A DNA stretch of 64,000 bases from Chloroflexi bacterium TSY (lineage in GTDB: Bacteria > Chloroflexota > Anaerolineae > Caldilineales > Caldilineaceae): assembly GCA_019217005.1 (NCBI GenBank), contig JAHBNG010000010.1, positions 1 through 64,000 on the forward strand, written 5' to 3'. The notes under the pieces are model-generated. The model ran no database searches. It saw only the letters and a program-made list of their open reading frames with translations, and was not told where the DNA came from. The position numbers and the translations under genes were made by a program. Of this stretch, positions 35,986 through 45,211 are shown one piece after another (the first letter of the stretch is position 1; each line of letters starts with the position of its first letter).

Positions 35986-37477
35986 CTTTACTTTCTGGTA
36001 AAAGAAAAGAGATGAGGTGAGAAATGTGACAAAAAGCGGTTAGCGTTTCATCCTAAAGGTAGCGAAACCAAAAAGGAGGAAGGAATGCTAACCGCGCCAG
36101 AAATAACTATAGCAGTACTGATGAATGTATTGCAAGTAACGCCGGTGGGAACAAACGTAAATGTAATGCGTCTGATGTGGGCGATGATGAATGGGTCGTT
36201 TCTGAAAAGTCGAGGAGCAATCCATAGTGGATTGAGTGAAAGCGGGTTTGAAGATGAGGAGCTCCGGCGAAGCTGGTGGAGCTTTCGATATGGATCATGG
36301 GATATTGCAAGCCTGCTCTCATCGTGGCAAGAAGAAGTGGAGTGGAAAGGGGAATGGGAGGCAAAAAAGTTAGAAGGATACCGAGTGAAAAGCATAGATA
36401 TCACAGGGTTCTGGCGACCGAAGCTGCAAGGGAAAGTGAACCGACTCTATAACTCAACGGCTCGTCGGGCATTGCCCGCTCATCTTTGGAGTGATGATAA
36501 GCTCGGGGGAGATAGGCGGGAAACGAGTGCCACTGCTCAAGGCAATCATGAGATGCGAGGTAGGCACAAAGGAAAGTGAGTTTCGGAAAAAGCTGCTGAA
36601 AGAGACGAAGAAATCACTGGAGTCAGACGAAGTGGCGGTGGTCGATGCCGGGTTTACAATCAGAGAAATGCTAGAAAGCGACGTCGACCGATTTGTCCTT
36701 CGGGAAGCGATTAACTGCACAGCGCGCCGCAATGAGTTACCCGAACGTAAGGAAAAAGGCAGACCACCCGAATATGGTGATATTGTGCGTCCGCTCTCTC
36801 GATGCTATAGGGGAAAGCGACTCGAGGCCACAACTCCAGACTCGTTTGGTCAATTTGTCTATAGTGGTCGCCTGATTCGCTATCAAGCATGGCACAATCT
36901 CGTCCCCAGGACAACCAAGGTGGATACAGCCAACCGCACCTATTCGATTTACGTCTTTCAGGATCCTGCTTATCACACACCTTTGGTTCTGGCGACCGTC
37001 ATGGCTTTACAAGCTGAAACCATTTATCTTTTCTATCTGGAGCGCTGGCCTGTTGAACATCCCCCCCTTGGCTTCCAAGCAGATGATTGGCTTACATCGT
37101 CAATTTGTTCATGCCGATGAGGCTTGCTTCCGCTTACCTGAACTGGGGCTGCTGGCTGGCAATCTTCTTTCCCATTTAGCCGCTTCTCTTCCTCCCATAC
37201 CGACTGGCTACTGGGATCGAGAGCCTCAAGCCACTCCCGGCAGGCTGCGCCGCGTTCTCTCGAGTGCTCTTTTTCCAACTCGACCCTGACTTTCGGAAAA
37301 AGGCCTCGGTTTCACACCATTTACCTAAAGGCGTTCTCGCTCATCGCCGCCTCAATGCCGCTGCTTAAACTAGCCGAGCACTATTTTTACATTTTATCCC
37401 GTTTTTTCAGGGTGGATTCTTTTTTCCGCCCCTTTCGGTTTGCCCTTTGTCACTCAAGCCTTTACCAGAAAGTAAAG
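35986..37477 (+). mobile_element. IS4-type insertion sequence, copy 3
   Basis: The same element as at 953-3947, on the plus strand, 1492 bp. Ends CTTTACTTTCTGGTAAA and TTTACCAGAAAGTAAAG. TGAAA precedes it (35980-35984, with one extra C) and follows it (37478-37482). It lies between genes and breaks none. Confidence 0.88.
36085..37289 (+). pseudogene. IS4-type DDE transposase, frameshifted (copy 3)
   Basis: Open segments 36085-36579, 36491-37120 and 37053-37289 cover the transposase. Copy 3 lacks two bases near 36478 relative to copy 2 and has seven C instead of six at 37061, which breaks the frame inside the YREK region. VVDAGF and YLERWPVE are intact. No copy in this window encodes a complete enzyme as written, but a composite of the three would. 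Confidence 0.8.
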
Positions 37478-37562
37478 TGAAAACGGTGTTCGGCCTTCGT
37501 CGAGGAGTGGGAATTGCTGATCAATTTCCAAGCCACCTTGTAATGTGGAACAAGCCCGAACG

Positions 37563-39125
37563 ATGTCCATGATTCCTATTATCGCCATCATTGCGCTCCT
37601 GATATTTATAAATGGTTTTTATGTTGCAGCTGAGTTTTCTGCTGTCAGTTCAAAAAGACCGCGGCTTGCCCAATTAGAAGCGGACGGAAGCCGGTTTGCT
37701 GGCTTGATGAAGGATATTCTTGATGCTCCAGTTATGCTTGATGCATATGTGGCTGCTTGCCAACTTGGCATCACCGTTACCAGCTTAATCTTGGGTTTCT
37801 ACGGTCAGGCACAGTTGACTCATCTGATTACGCCTTTATTTGAGCAATTAGGTCGCGGAGTGGAGTTAGCGGAGACGATTTCCACAACAGTTGTCCTGGT
37901 CGTATTGACGATTTTGACCGTACTATTTGGCGAGCTGATTCCAAAGAACTTAGGTGTACGGTTTCCAGAACGTCTAGCCGTTTGGACAGCTCCCCCAATG
38001 AGATGGTCCATGTGGTTGTTCAGACCTCTTATTTGGCTGTTTAACGGAAGTGGTCAATTGATTTTACGCCTCATGGGTACGTCCGCTGTGGGTGAGCACG
38101 CACATGTTCATTCACCCGAAGAGATACGCATGTTGGTAGAGGAAAGCAGTGCGGGAGGCGTGTTGGATCAGGGGGAGCGACAGTTATTGGTCAATATGCT
38201 GAAACTGCGAGAATTAACAGCCCGTAAGGTCATGATTCCACGCAATCGCATGTTTGCTGCAGATATCAATCGAAGCTGTGATGAACTGTTCACTTTGTTA
38301 GCTGGATCACCTTATTCCCGATTGCCCTTATATGATGAATCTATTGACCGGATAGTGGGCGTCGTGCATTTGAAAGATCTCCTCAATTTGGTACATGGAC
38401 AATCGAAAACGAGTCCAACTGCAAAAAGTCAAACAAGCGTAAAGCGGACTGGCGAGGAATTGATAGATGATGTCAGGGAGCAGCGAACTGTTGCTGAGAA
38501 GAAGACATCCAATTCTTCACTGAAAAAGAGTCAAAACTTGGAGATTAGTGACAACTTGAAGGGAATTCTGCATCCAGTGGCTCATGTTCCAGAATCTATG
38601 CCGGTTGAAGATGTCCTCAAAATTATGCAAAGAGAACATATCTATTTGACGATTGTTGCTGATGAATATGGCGGTACATCGGGAATGATTACAATTGAAG
38701 ATCTCTTCGAAGAGATTATTGGTGAATTTGACGATGAGTTTGATGCACGTCGCAATATTGTGCGTGTGCAGCCTGATAATAACCTTGTGATTTTAGGAGA
38801 TGCATTGCTGGAAGATCTGAATGAGTTGTTGAATATACGATTACCTATGGATCAAGTAGAAACGTTGGGGGGCTTGGTGTTTGCGAACTTAGGTCGAATT
38901 CCTGAAGTTGGTGACACGGTTCATCTCTATGAGGAGCCTGATTCTGTGGGTGACGAAAGCGAATCAGCGATAGACAAGTTGGACAATCATATTGTTCAAA
39001 AATCTTCCACCGATGAAGGTTCTGCCATCATTGCTCGGATTGTACGGATGGATGGCAATCGAGTTGCCGAAGTCAACCTGACTATGCCGGATCATATAGC
39101 GCAATGGATGGATGGAGAATCGTAG
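37563..39125 (+). CDS. CNNM/DUF21-CBS membrane protein (hemolysin C/CorB type), first of pair
   Basis: The family is linked with magnesium/cobalt export or resistance. About 520 residues: DUF21 membrane part (FINGFYVAAEFSAVSSKRP near 12-30; FGELIPKNLGVRFPE near 122-136), then a CBS pair (TARKVMIPRNRMFAAD; IYLTIVADEYGGTSGMITIEDLFEE) and a CorC/HlyC C-terminal domain. Between the CBS motifs lies a 60-residue Lys/Ser/Thr-rich insert not usual for the family. A GTG at 37545 is an alternative start. It overlaps the next gene by 22 bases. Confidence 0.88.
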   Translation: MSMIPIIAIIALLIFINGFYVAAEFSAVSSKRPRLAQLEADGSRFAGLMKDILDAPVMLDAYVAACQLGITVTSLILGFYGQAQLTHLITPLFEQLGRGVELAETISTTVVLVVLTILTVLFGELIPKNLGVRFPERLAVWTAPPMRWSMWLFRPLIWLFNGSGQLILRLMGTSAVGEHAHVHSPEEIRMLVEESSAGGVLDQGERQLLVNMLKLRELTARKVMIPRNRMFAADINRSCDELFTLLAGSPYSRLPLYDESIDRIVGVVHLKDLLNLVHGQSKTSPTAKSQTSVKRTGEELIDDVREQRTVAEKKTSNSSLKKSQNLEISDNLKGILHPVAHVPESMPVEDVLKIMQREHIYLTIVADEYGGTSGMITIEDLFEEIIGEFDDEFDARRNIVRVQPDNNLVILGDALLEDLNELLNIRLPMDQVETLGGLVFANLGRIPEVGDTVHLYEEPDSVGDESESAIDKLDNHIVQKSSTDEGSAIIARIVRMDGNRVAEVNLTMPDHIAQWMDGES

Positions 39126-40507
39126 AATCAACTATGGACTATCTTTTCCCTATCCTCATTATTAGTACTCTCGTCATACTGAATGGTGTATATGTGGCTG
39201 CCGAGTTTGCAATTGCATCTGCGCCACATACGCGCGTTGCACAAATGGTGGAGGCTGGCTCCAAAGTTGCACGCCGGATATTAAGGATCTTACGAAATCC
39301 GTATCTAATCAATCGTTATATATCCACGGCTCAAATAGGCATTACCCTTGCGACGTTGGGCCTTGGAATGTATGGTGAACATACGGTTGCGCATTGGCTG
39401 GAGGGACCGTTGGCCACAATCCCTTGGCTTGGCGAGGCAGTCGCTCACTCGGCTGCTCTCGTTTTGGCTGTGACCATCATTACCTATTTACATGTGGTGA
39501 TTGGCGAGATGGTGCCCAAATCCTTGGCGCTTCAAGCGCCCGCTCCGTCCGCCGTTGCATTGAACAGCGTGATGACCTGGTCCGAACGCGTGTTTCTGCC
39601 ATTGACGATTATCTTAAATGCAACCGGTGATGCGATTTTGCGGGTTGTGGGTATACCACCGGCCCGGCCAGAAGAGCGGCTTGTTTCATCGGAAGAATTA
39701 GAATACATCGTTGCAGAAAGCTCCGATGAAGGATTGTTAGAACCTTCTGAACGTGTTTTTTTGGAGAACGTCTTGGACTTTCAAGAGCGTAACGTTGGGC
39801 AAATTATGACTCCTCGAACACGTGTGCTTGGTCTATCAGTTGATTTAAGCCAAGAAGAGGCACTCAATGCTGTTTGCGCAAATCGACACTCGCGTTATCC
39901 CGTATACGATGATAATTTGGATCACATTGTCGGAATCCTACACATAAAAGATTTGGCTCGTTATCTTGCGCGTAAGCAGTCCGGAGACGAGGAGCAAGAA
40001 GACCCTACAGAAAGTCTATTTGATCTGCGCAACCTTGTACGCAAACCACTCTTTGTGCCCGAATCCGTAGGACTTGAACTCATGCTGGCGCGATTTCGTC
40101 AAGAGCATAGTCAATTTGCTGCGGTTGTTGACGAATATGGTGGTGTAGCAGGCATCGTTACCATGGAAGATTTGGCAGAAGAACTGGTTGGCGAGATTCA
40201 AGACGAATACGACGAGGAACTACCCCCTTTTGAGCGAATTAGCGAAAATCGGTTACGGGTACGTGGCGATTTACTGCTAGACGAGTTGGAACAGCATTTT
40301 GAGTTGGAATTGGCACATGATGATGCTGATACAGTCGGAGGGCTAATTATGGCCCAGCTCGGTCATGTAGCGGAGCCACGTGATTTTGTTGAGTTTCAGA
40401 ACTTAACATTCGAAGTCGAGACGGTCGACGGGCTTGCCGTACACACGGCAATCGTTTCTCTTCCGACATCAAAAGAAGATAACGGGAGTGCGTCCCAAAG
40501 TGTGTAA
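39104..40507 (+). CDS. CNNM/DUF21-CBS membrane protein (hemolysin C/CorB type), second of pair
   Basis: A paralogue of the preceding gene, 467 residues, with ILNGVYVAAEFAIASAP near 13-30, VVIGEMVPKSLALQAP, the CBS regions QIMTPRTRVLGL and FAAVVDEYGGVAGIVTMEDLAEE, and a C-terminal CorC/HlyC domain. The gene pair overlaps, so the two proteins probably act together, perhaps as a heterodimer. A conventional start MDYLFPILI lies at 39134. The last seven codons (ending SASQSV) and the stop codon come from the left arm of a 75-bp palindromic repeat. Confidence 0.88.
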   Translation: MDGWRIVESTMDYLFPILIISTLVILNGVYVAAEFAIASAPHTRVAQMVEAGSKVARRILRILRNPYLINRYISTAQIGITLATLGLGMYGEHTVAHWLEGPLATIPWLGEAVAHSAALVLAVTIITYLHVVIGEMVPKSLALQAPAPSAVALNSVMTWSERVFLPLTIILNATGDAILRVVGIPPARPEERLVSSEELEYIVAESSDEGLLEPSERVFLENVLDFQERNVGQIMTPRTRVLGLSVDLSQEEALNAVCANRHSRYPVYDDNLDHIVGILHIKDLARYLARKQSGDEEQEDPTESLFDLRNLVRKPLFVPESVGLELMLARFRQEHSQFAAVVDEYGGVAGIVTMEDLAEELVGEIQDEYDEELPPFERISENRLRVRGDLLLDELEQHFELELAHDDADTVGGLIMAQLGHVAEPRDFVEFQNLTFEVETVDGLAVHTAIVSLPTSKEDNGSASQSV

Positions 40508-40562
40508 TTGCAGCCGATTCTTTGACTGAGTGGCGGTCATTTACACACTTTGTGGTACACAC
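40488..40562. repeat. 75-bp GTGTGTCCC palindromic repeat, copy 2
   Basis: Arms GTGCGTCCCAAAGTGTGTAA and TTTACACACTTTGTGGTACACAC. It overlaps the end of the upstream gene and supplies its stop codon; the following gene starts 36 bases later. Confidence 0.8.
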
Positions 40563-40597
40563 TCAAGATAACACAGAAAAGCAACTGTCATCGTGAT

Positions 40598-41185
40598 ATG
40601 AATGCCATACAAGTACGCAAAAATACAATCAACCAAGCACAACAATATCTCGCACGTAAACCTCTTTATCTAGATACAGAGACAACTGGCTATCATGATA
40701 CAGATCAGATTGTTGAAATTTGTATCATTGATCACGACGGGCAGGTTCTTTTAGACAGCCTTGTAAAGCCAATTGGTTCGATTCCGTTTGGAGCGGTCCA
40801 AATACATGGTATCACGAATGAGATGGTCCAGGATGCGCCAACCTGGCCAGAAATTTGGCCACAAGTTCATTCGCTATTAACAGGTCGTAGCGTCGGTATT
40901 TATAATGCCACCTTTGATCTAAGACTCATTCAACAATCACACCAAATAAGTGGTCTGGCATCGTCAGGGTTGAAACCAGAAGCCGGTGCTCAAGCATTTT
41001 GTATCATGAAGTTATATGCACGCTATTATGGGGAGTGGAATCATCGTCGCCGCTCCTATCAATGGCAGAGTTTAGAAGCTGCAGGAAAACAATGCCAACT
41101 TTCTCTCTCAAATACCCACCGTGCGAGGGATGACACACTGCTTGCACGTGCAGTGCTGAGGCATATGGCACAGACGAACACCTAA
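40598..41185 (+). CDS. DnaQ-like DEDDh 3'-5' exonuclease
   Basis: A 195-residue exonuclease-fold protein. LYLDTETTGYHDTDQIVEICI near 25-45 holds the first Asp-x-Glu, NATFDLRLIQQSH near 105-117 the next Asp, and HRARDDTLLARAVL near the C-terminus the catalytic His and last Asp. It is smaller than a polymerase III epsilon chain, so it may be a stand-alone repair or RNA-processing exonuclease. The ATG at 40598 is chosen because the open frame further upstream lies inside the palindromic repeat. Confidence 0.85.
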   Translation: MNAIQVRKNTINQAQQYLARKPLYLDTETTGYHDTDQIVEICIIDHDGQVLLDSLVKPIGSIPFGAVQIHGITNEMVQDAPTWPEIWPQVHSLLTGRSVGIYNATFDLRLIQQSHQISGLASSGLKPEAGAQAFCIMKLYARYYGEWNHRRRSYQWQSLEAAGKQCQLSLSNTHRARDDTLLARAVLRHMAQTNT

Positions 41186-41221
41186 AATTATATAGATTGT
41201 TATTTCTTTTGAATCGCCAAT

Positions 41222-41872
41222 TTATTGGTCTAGAATCGCCAATTTATACCCATAGCCGCGTATCGTCGAAATAAAACGTGTATCTTCATCTCCACTCGGT
41301 TCAATTCGGCTACGAACTCTACTGACCATGCGGTCTATATTTGCGTCGTACACGTCACCCTTGGACTCAGGCCAAACGGCTTGTGCAATTTCATCTTTAC
41401 TGACAACCCGATTGCGATTTTGAAACAAGAACCAGAGTAGATCGAATTGTTTCACACTCAGAGGCGGATTCAGTAGCTGTCCGTCTACATAGACCTGGCG
41501 CGTCGCCGCGTCCACTCGTAAGGCCGGCTCTTGAATCGCAATGATCGAAGGGGCCGTCATTGTGGCAGATGGATCGCGGAACCGAAAACGGGTGGAAGCA
41601 AATGTAATTTCGCCTCCATCTTCCAACCAAGCGGTTGAGCCGAGTGCCAAACGCTTATTATTTACATAAATACCGTTCTTGCTCTGTAAATCATGGACCT
41701 GATAAGCGTTATCGATTCGATGAATCTCCGCATGGTTGCGGGAGACAAGCTGCTCATCGATCGTAATCGTACACTCTTCAGATCGTCCAATCGTACTTAT
41801 CTCTTCCGTCAGCAAATATTCTTTACCGGTATTCGGTCCGCTAATACAGATAAGCTTTCCAAATTGGCTCAC
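41222..41872 (-). CDS. FHA domain-winged helix transcription regulator
   Basis: A 216-residue protein with an N-terminal FHA domain (GRSEECTITIDEQLVSRNHAEI near 28-49; SKNGIYVNN near 65-73), which binds phosphothreonine, and a C-terminal OmpR/PhoB-type winged helix (SVKQFDLLWFLFQNRNRVVSKDE and FISTIRGYGYKL). No receiver domain is present. It is divergent from two Ser/Thr kinases. The likely role is a transcription factor switched by phosphothreonine on a partner or on itself. EmbR has the same two domains in the other order. Confidence 0.85.
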   Translation of the reverse strand: MSQFGKLICISGPNTGKEYLLTEEISTIGRSEECTITIDEQLVSRNHAEIHRIDNAYQVHDLQSKNGIYVNNKRLALGSTAWLEDGGEITFASTRFRFRDPSATMTAPSIIAIQEPALRVDAATRQVYVDGQLLNPPLSVKQFDLLWFLFQNRNRVVSKDEIAQAVWPESKGDVYDANIDRMVSRVRSRIEPSGDEDTRFISTIRGYGYKLAILDQ

Positions 41873-42223
41873 TTTATCTCCCTCTTTGTCCTTGGTTCAG
41901 CGTTTATACTGAGCAGTCCTGTAAGAGTTCATTTTTACCCTTATATGAGTCTACTGTTGTGCTGCTACGAAGCATATGCTGAACTCTATTTGAAACCGAA
42001 GCTTGCCTCTCTGGCAGAACTGTTAAAAACTTCTATTATTATTATATCATAATGTCTGTTAGCACAGATTACAAATCTCTGGTAAAATATATCAGGATCG
42101 TCGCAATCTGGCAAGGCGTTTGCGTGCCCAATATGGGTAGGATACAAAGTCAATTCCCCGTCGCATTCTTACAGTTAGACGATTTTAATAACAATCGAAT
42201 GAGTCATCCTATATCGCGTTGTC
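41873..42223. other. Divergent regulatory region between the FHA regulator and the kinases
   Basis: No gene is seen. The centre (42036-42052) is strongly AT-rich, with TATTATTATTATATCATAAT, suitable as a promoter. The kinase start is a GTG at 42224 without a strong ribosome binding site. Confidence 0.45.
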
Positions 42224-45211
42224 GTGACTGGAAATTTAAGCGATCTTACAGGACAAACTATTGCACATTATCGTCTGGAACGTCGAATTGGCGGTGGTGC
42301 AATGGCTTCTGTCTATCGAGCAACAAACTTAATACTCGACCATACAATTGCGCTCAAAGTATTGATGCCTGGCGCGGATATACAGACGCGGGAGCGATTC
42401 CGGCAAGAAGCGCGTACGGTCAGTAAACTGAATCATCCTCACATTGTCGAAACATTCCAAGTCGGTCAAACCTCTGAAGACGGTGTTGCATATATTGCTA
42501 TGCAACTTGTGGAAGGGCAAAGCCTTTCTTCATTGCTGGAGCGTTACCAAACTCTCAGTGTCGTTGATGCCGCAAGCTTACTTGAACCCGTGGCACGTGC
42601 CTTAGACTACGCACACAATTTGGGTGTAGTTCATCGTGATGTCAAGCCAAGCAATATCCTGTTGGGGCGCGTTCGACCGGGTACACCTGGGAGTGTTCAG
42701 CTGTCGATGCTGGAATCTCCAGTGATTCCACTTCTTTCAGACTTTGGCATCGCACGCGCCTTGGATTCACCTGAACTGACAAATGCTGGTCGTACGATTG
42801 GTACACCAGCTTACATGGCCCCAGAACAATGTGCAGGTTCTCGCGAAATTGATGGACGTGCTGATATCTATTCGCTCGGTACTGTACTCTATCGCTGTTT
42901 GGTTGGTCGCCCCCCTTTTGTCGGGACAACAACACAAATTTTGCATGCCCACGTCTATGAACCACTCACGATTCCAGACGAGGTTGTCTATAATTTACCT
43001 CCAGTCATTGTAGAAACGTTGCAAAGCTCTCTTATGAAAGAAGTGGAGCAGCGATATCCCACGGCCAAAATGATGGGCGATGATTTAGCCGCGGCAGCGG
43101 GACGTCAAGTTGCTGCGCCTGTTGTTGCAACACAAGATAGTGCGGAATCAGGTGCAACTCGCACAATGGAAACATTGCCGACTAGCGAAGATGCTCAAGC
43201 GGTTAGCACAGATGATAACACAACGTCTCAACAAGTGCTTGTACCAGGGGGCAAAACCTCGGTTTTTCGTTCACGAACGACGGCAACGCCGCGTTCGCTT
43301 TCTGCTGTTGGGTCGACAACGCATCAAAAGATTGTTCGTCCGATAGATCCTTCATCGACTAACCAACGAACAACATTTCAATCTAACCGCAATTGGGTCA
43401 GCCTTATATTGGGCGCAATCCTGCTTTTATTGTTGGCTTTTGTTGCTTTTGCTCTGATTCGGAGTATCCTGCCCAATGAGGAAAATGGTGTGACCAACGT
43501 TCCACCGGTTGGGCAACCAACGACCGAACAAATTGGATTGGCAACGGATGCTACACCAACAGAGACTGAATTTGCAGATACCACACCAACAGAGACTGAG
43601 CCGAATAATGATGCGCGTGCAGCCATCAGTGAGACCGTCTCGATCACAAGTACAGCAATAGCAACGAAACCGGAACCGAGCAATTCTCCTGTTGAATCGC
43701 CAACACGGTCACCAACAACGGCGATACTTTCTTCCACCCCACCCATTTCAAACACGGAAAGTATAACCACCGAAATTCCAATAACTAACACGGTCACACC
43801 GACCAATACGAATCCGGCCAATCCTAGGCAAGAACCAACAGCCATTGCACCCTCTGTGGACCTCCAGTCTACCTTGGATGATGCGCAGTTTTTTGTCGAT
43901 CAACGAGATTGGACAGAAGCTCAGCGATATTTGACCCTTGTTCGTCGCGGGAATGCAAGGTTCGAATCTGAGTTAGTCGATTCACTCTTTTTTCAAACCT
44001 ATGTCGGGCTGGCCAGCGGGTTGGTCACAGAAGCTGTGACTGTTTCCGACAAAGGGATATCTGATTTGCAGGAAGCGACAGAGTTTCTGGATAAAGCTCT
44101 AGAGATTCGTCACGTCCCCCAAGTAGCTGCTCTACTAGACGCGACAATTAGCTTCAAGGACGCCAGTCGCGAGGATCGTCCACGTGCTCGCCAAGGATTG
44201 CGGGACGCATATGCGGATTATGCAGAGGTTTTGGCAGATGACAATGATTTGTGTGCAGCTGCTGAGCAGATGTATACAGCCATTCGCGTTCTTTACGACG
44301 CCGATTTGGCCGATAAACAGACGAGCTATCTCAAGCAATGTCCAATTTTGCAAGATGAACTTGCACTTGTTGATGTTGCTGAACTCGTCGGCGGACGCAT
44401 TTTTTATTCCTCATTTGCAGATGGCCAAAGACAAATTTTTGTTGTCGATGCAGAAATCGATGCAGAATCCAGGCTTCTTGTCACCAGAGCTGCTCAACCA
44501 TCTCTCCAACCGACGGGCAACATTATTGCATTTCGAAGCTATGAACCCGAAGGCGTGAATGGATTTGATCTGAATAGTGAATCATTGAAACCATCTGACC
44601 GTTCAATACGTTTTACATATAACCCAGAGGATAGTATTGAAAGCCCACCAAGTTGGGCTCCCGATGGGAACCGTCTTGTTTTTGGCAGTACGGTTGAAGG
44701 TGATCGGGTGCCTCGCATTTATTGGGCAAATAATGATTCGAGCGGTACATACCGACGGATTGCCGATGGTCGAGATCCTCGGTGGCATCCCTTTAATGAC
44801 CAGATCGCTTTTAAGGGTGCCGATTTTACGGGAAATAATCCCGGTCTCTATGTCATGAGAAGCGATGGCAGTTTTCGTAGCCGGATCACAACCAATTCGA
44901 CTGATTCACGTCCTGTTTGGACGCCCGATGGGCGGTATATTATATTCATGAGCAATGGGTGCGACGACAATTGGGACATTTATCATGTTGAAGTGGATAC
45001 ACAAGTTGTGACGCGCTTGACCAACGATCCAGGGTTTGATGCATTGCCGACGGTCAGTCCCGATGGTAAATTGGTCGCTTTTGTGAGTAATCGTGATGGT
45101 CGTTGGCGAATTTGGGCAGTACCTTTTGAAGGTGGCGCACCGCAACCTTTGATCTCAGTAATGGGCGATCTGTCCAGGTGGCTGGAGCATTCAATTCAGT
45201 GGATGAAGTAG
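42224..45211 (+). CDS. Membrane Ser/Thr protein kinase with TPR-like region and TolB-type propeller
   Basis: A 995-residue kinase. The catalytic domain spans about 14-275: glycine loop IGGGAMASVYRA, ATP lysine in IALKVL, HRDVKPSN, SDFGIARAL and GTPAYMAPEQC. One membrane helix lies near 391-412 (LILGAILLLLLAFVAFALI). A Thr-Pro linker, a helical repeat part (about 540-715) and a C-terminal beta-propeller of PD40 type (YSSFADGQRQIFVVD, WTPDGRYIIFMSNG, VSPDGKLVAFVSNRDG) follow outside the cell. The outer part probably senses a ligand. The gene overlaps the next kinase by 34 bases. Confidence 0.9.
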   Translation: MTGNLSDLTGQTIAHYRLERRIGGGAMASVYRATNLILDHTIALKVLMPGADIQTRERFRQEARTVSKLNHPHIVETFQVGQTSEDGVAYIAMQLVEGQSLSSLLERYQTLSVVDAASLLEPVARALDYAHNLGVVHRDVKPSNILLGRVRPGTPGSVQLSMLESPVIPLLSDFGIARALDSPELTNAGRTIGTPAYMAPEQCAGSREIDGRADIYSLGTVLYRCLVGRPPFVGTTTQILHAHVYEPLTIPDEVVYNLPPVIVETLQSSLMKEVEQRYPTAKMMGDDLAAAAGRQVAAPVVATQDSAESGATRTMETLPTSEDAQAVSTDDNTTSQQVLVPGGKTSVFRSRTTATPRSLSAVGSTTHQKIVRPIDPSSTNQRTTFQSNRNWVSLILGAILLLLLAFVAFALIRSILPNEENGVTNVPPVGQPTTEQIGLATDATPTETEFADTTPTETEPNNDARAAISETVSITSTAIATKPEPSNSPVESPTRSPTTAILSSTPPISNTESITTEIPITNTVTPTNTNPANPRQEPTAIAPSVDLQSTLDDAQFFVDQRDWTEAQRYLTLVRRGNARFESELVDSLFFQTYVGLASGLVTEAVTVSDKGISDLQEATEFLDKALEIRHVPQVAALLDATISFKDASREDRPRARQGLRDAYADYAEVLADDNDLCAAAEQMYTAIRVLYDADLADKQTSYLKQCPILQDELALVDVAELVGGRIFYSSFADGQRQIFVVDAEIDAESRLLVTRAAQPSLQPTGNIIAFRSYEPEGVNGFDLNSESLKPSDRSIRFTYNPEDSIESPPSWAPDGNRLVFGSTVEGDRVPRIYWANNDSSGTYRRIADGRDPRWHPFNDQIAFKGADFTGNNPGLYVMRSDGSFRSRITTNSTDSRPVWTPDGRYIIFMSNGCDDNWDIYHVEVDTQVVTRLTNDPGFDALPTVSPDGKLVAFVSNRDGRWRIWAVPFEGGAPQPLISVMGDLSRWLEHSIQWMK

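Noticed and set aside
43378..43845. 155-codon Val/Gly-rich open frame on the minus strand
   Set aside because: Antisense of the Thr-Pro linker of the first kinase.
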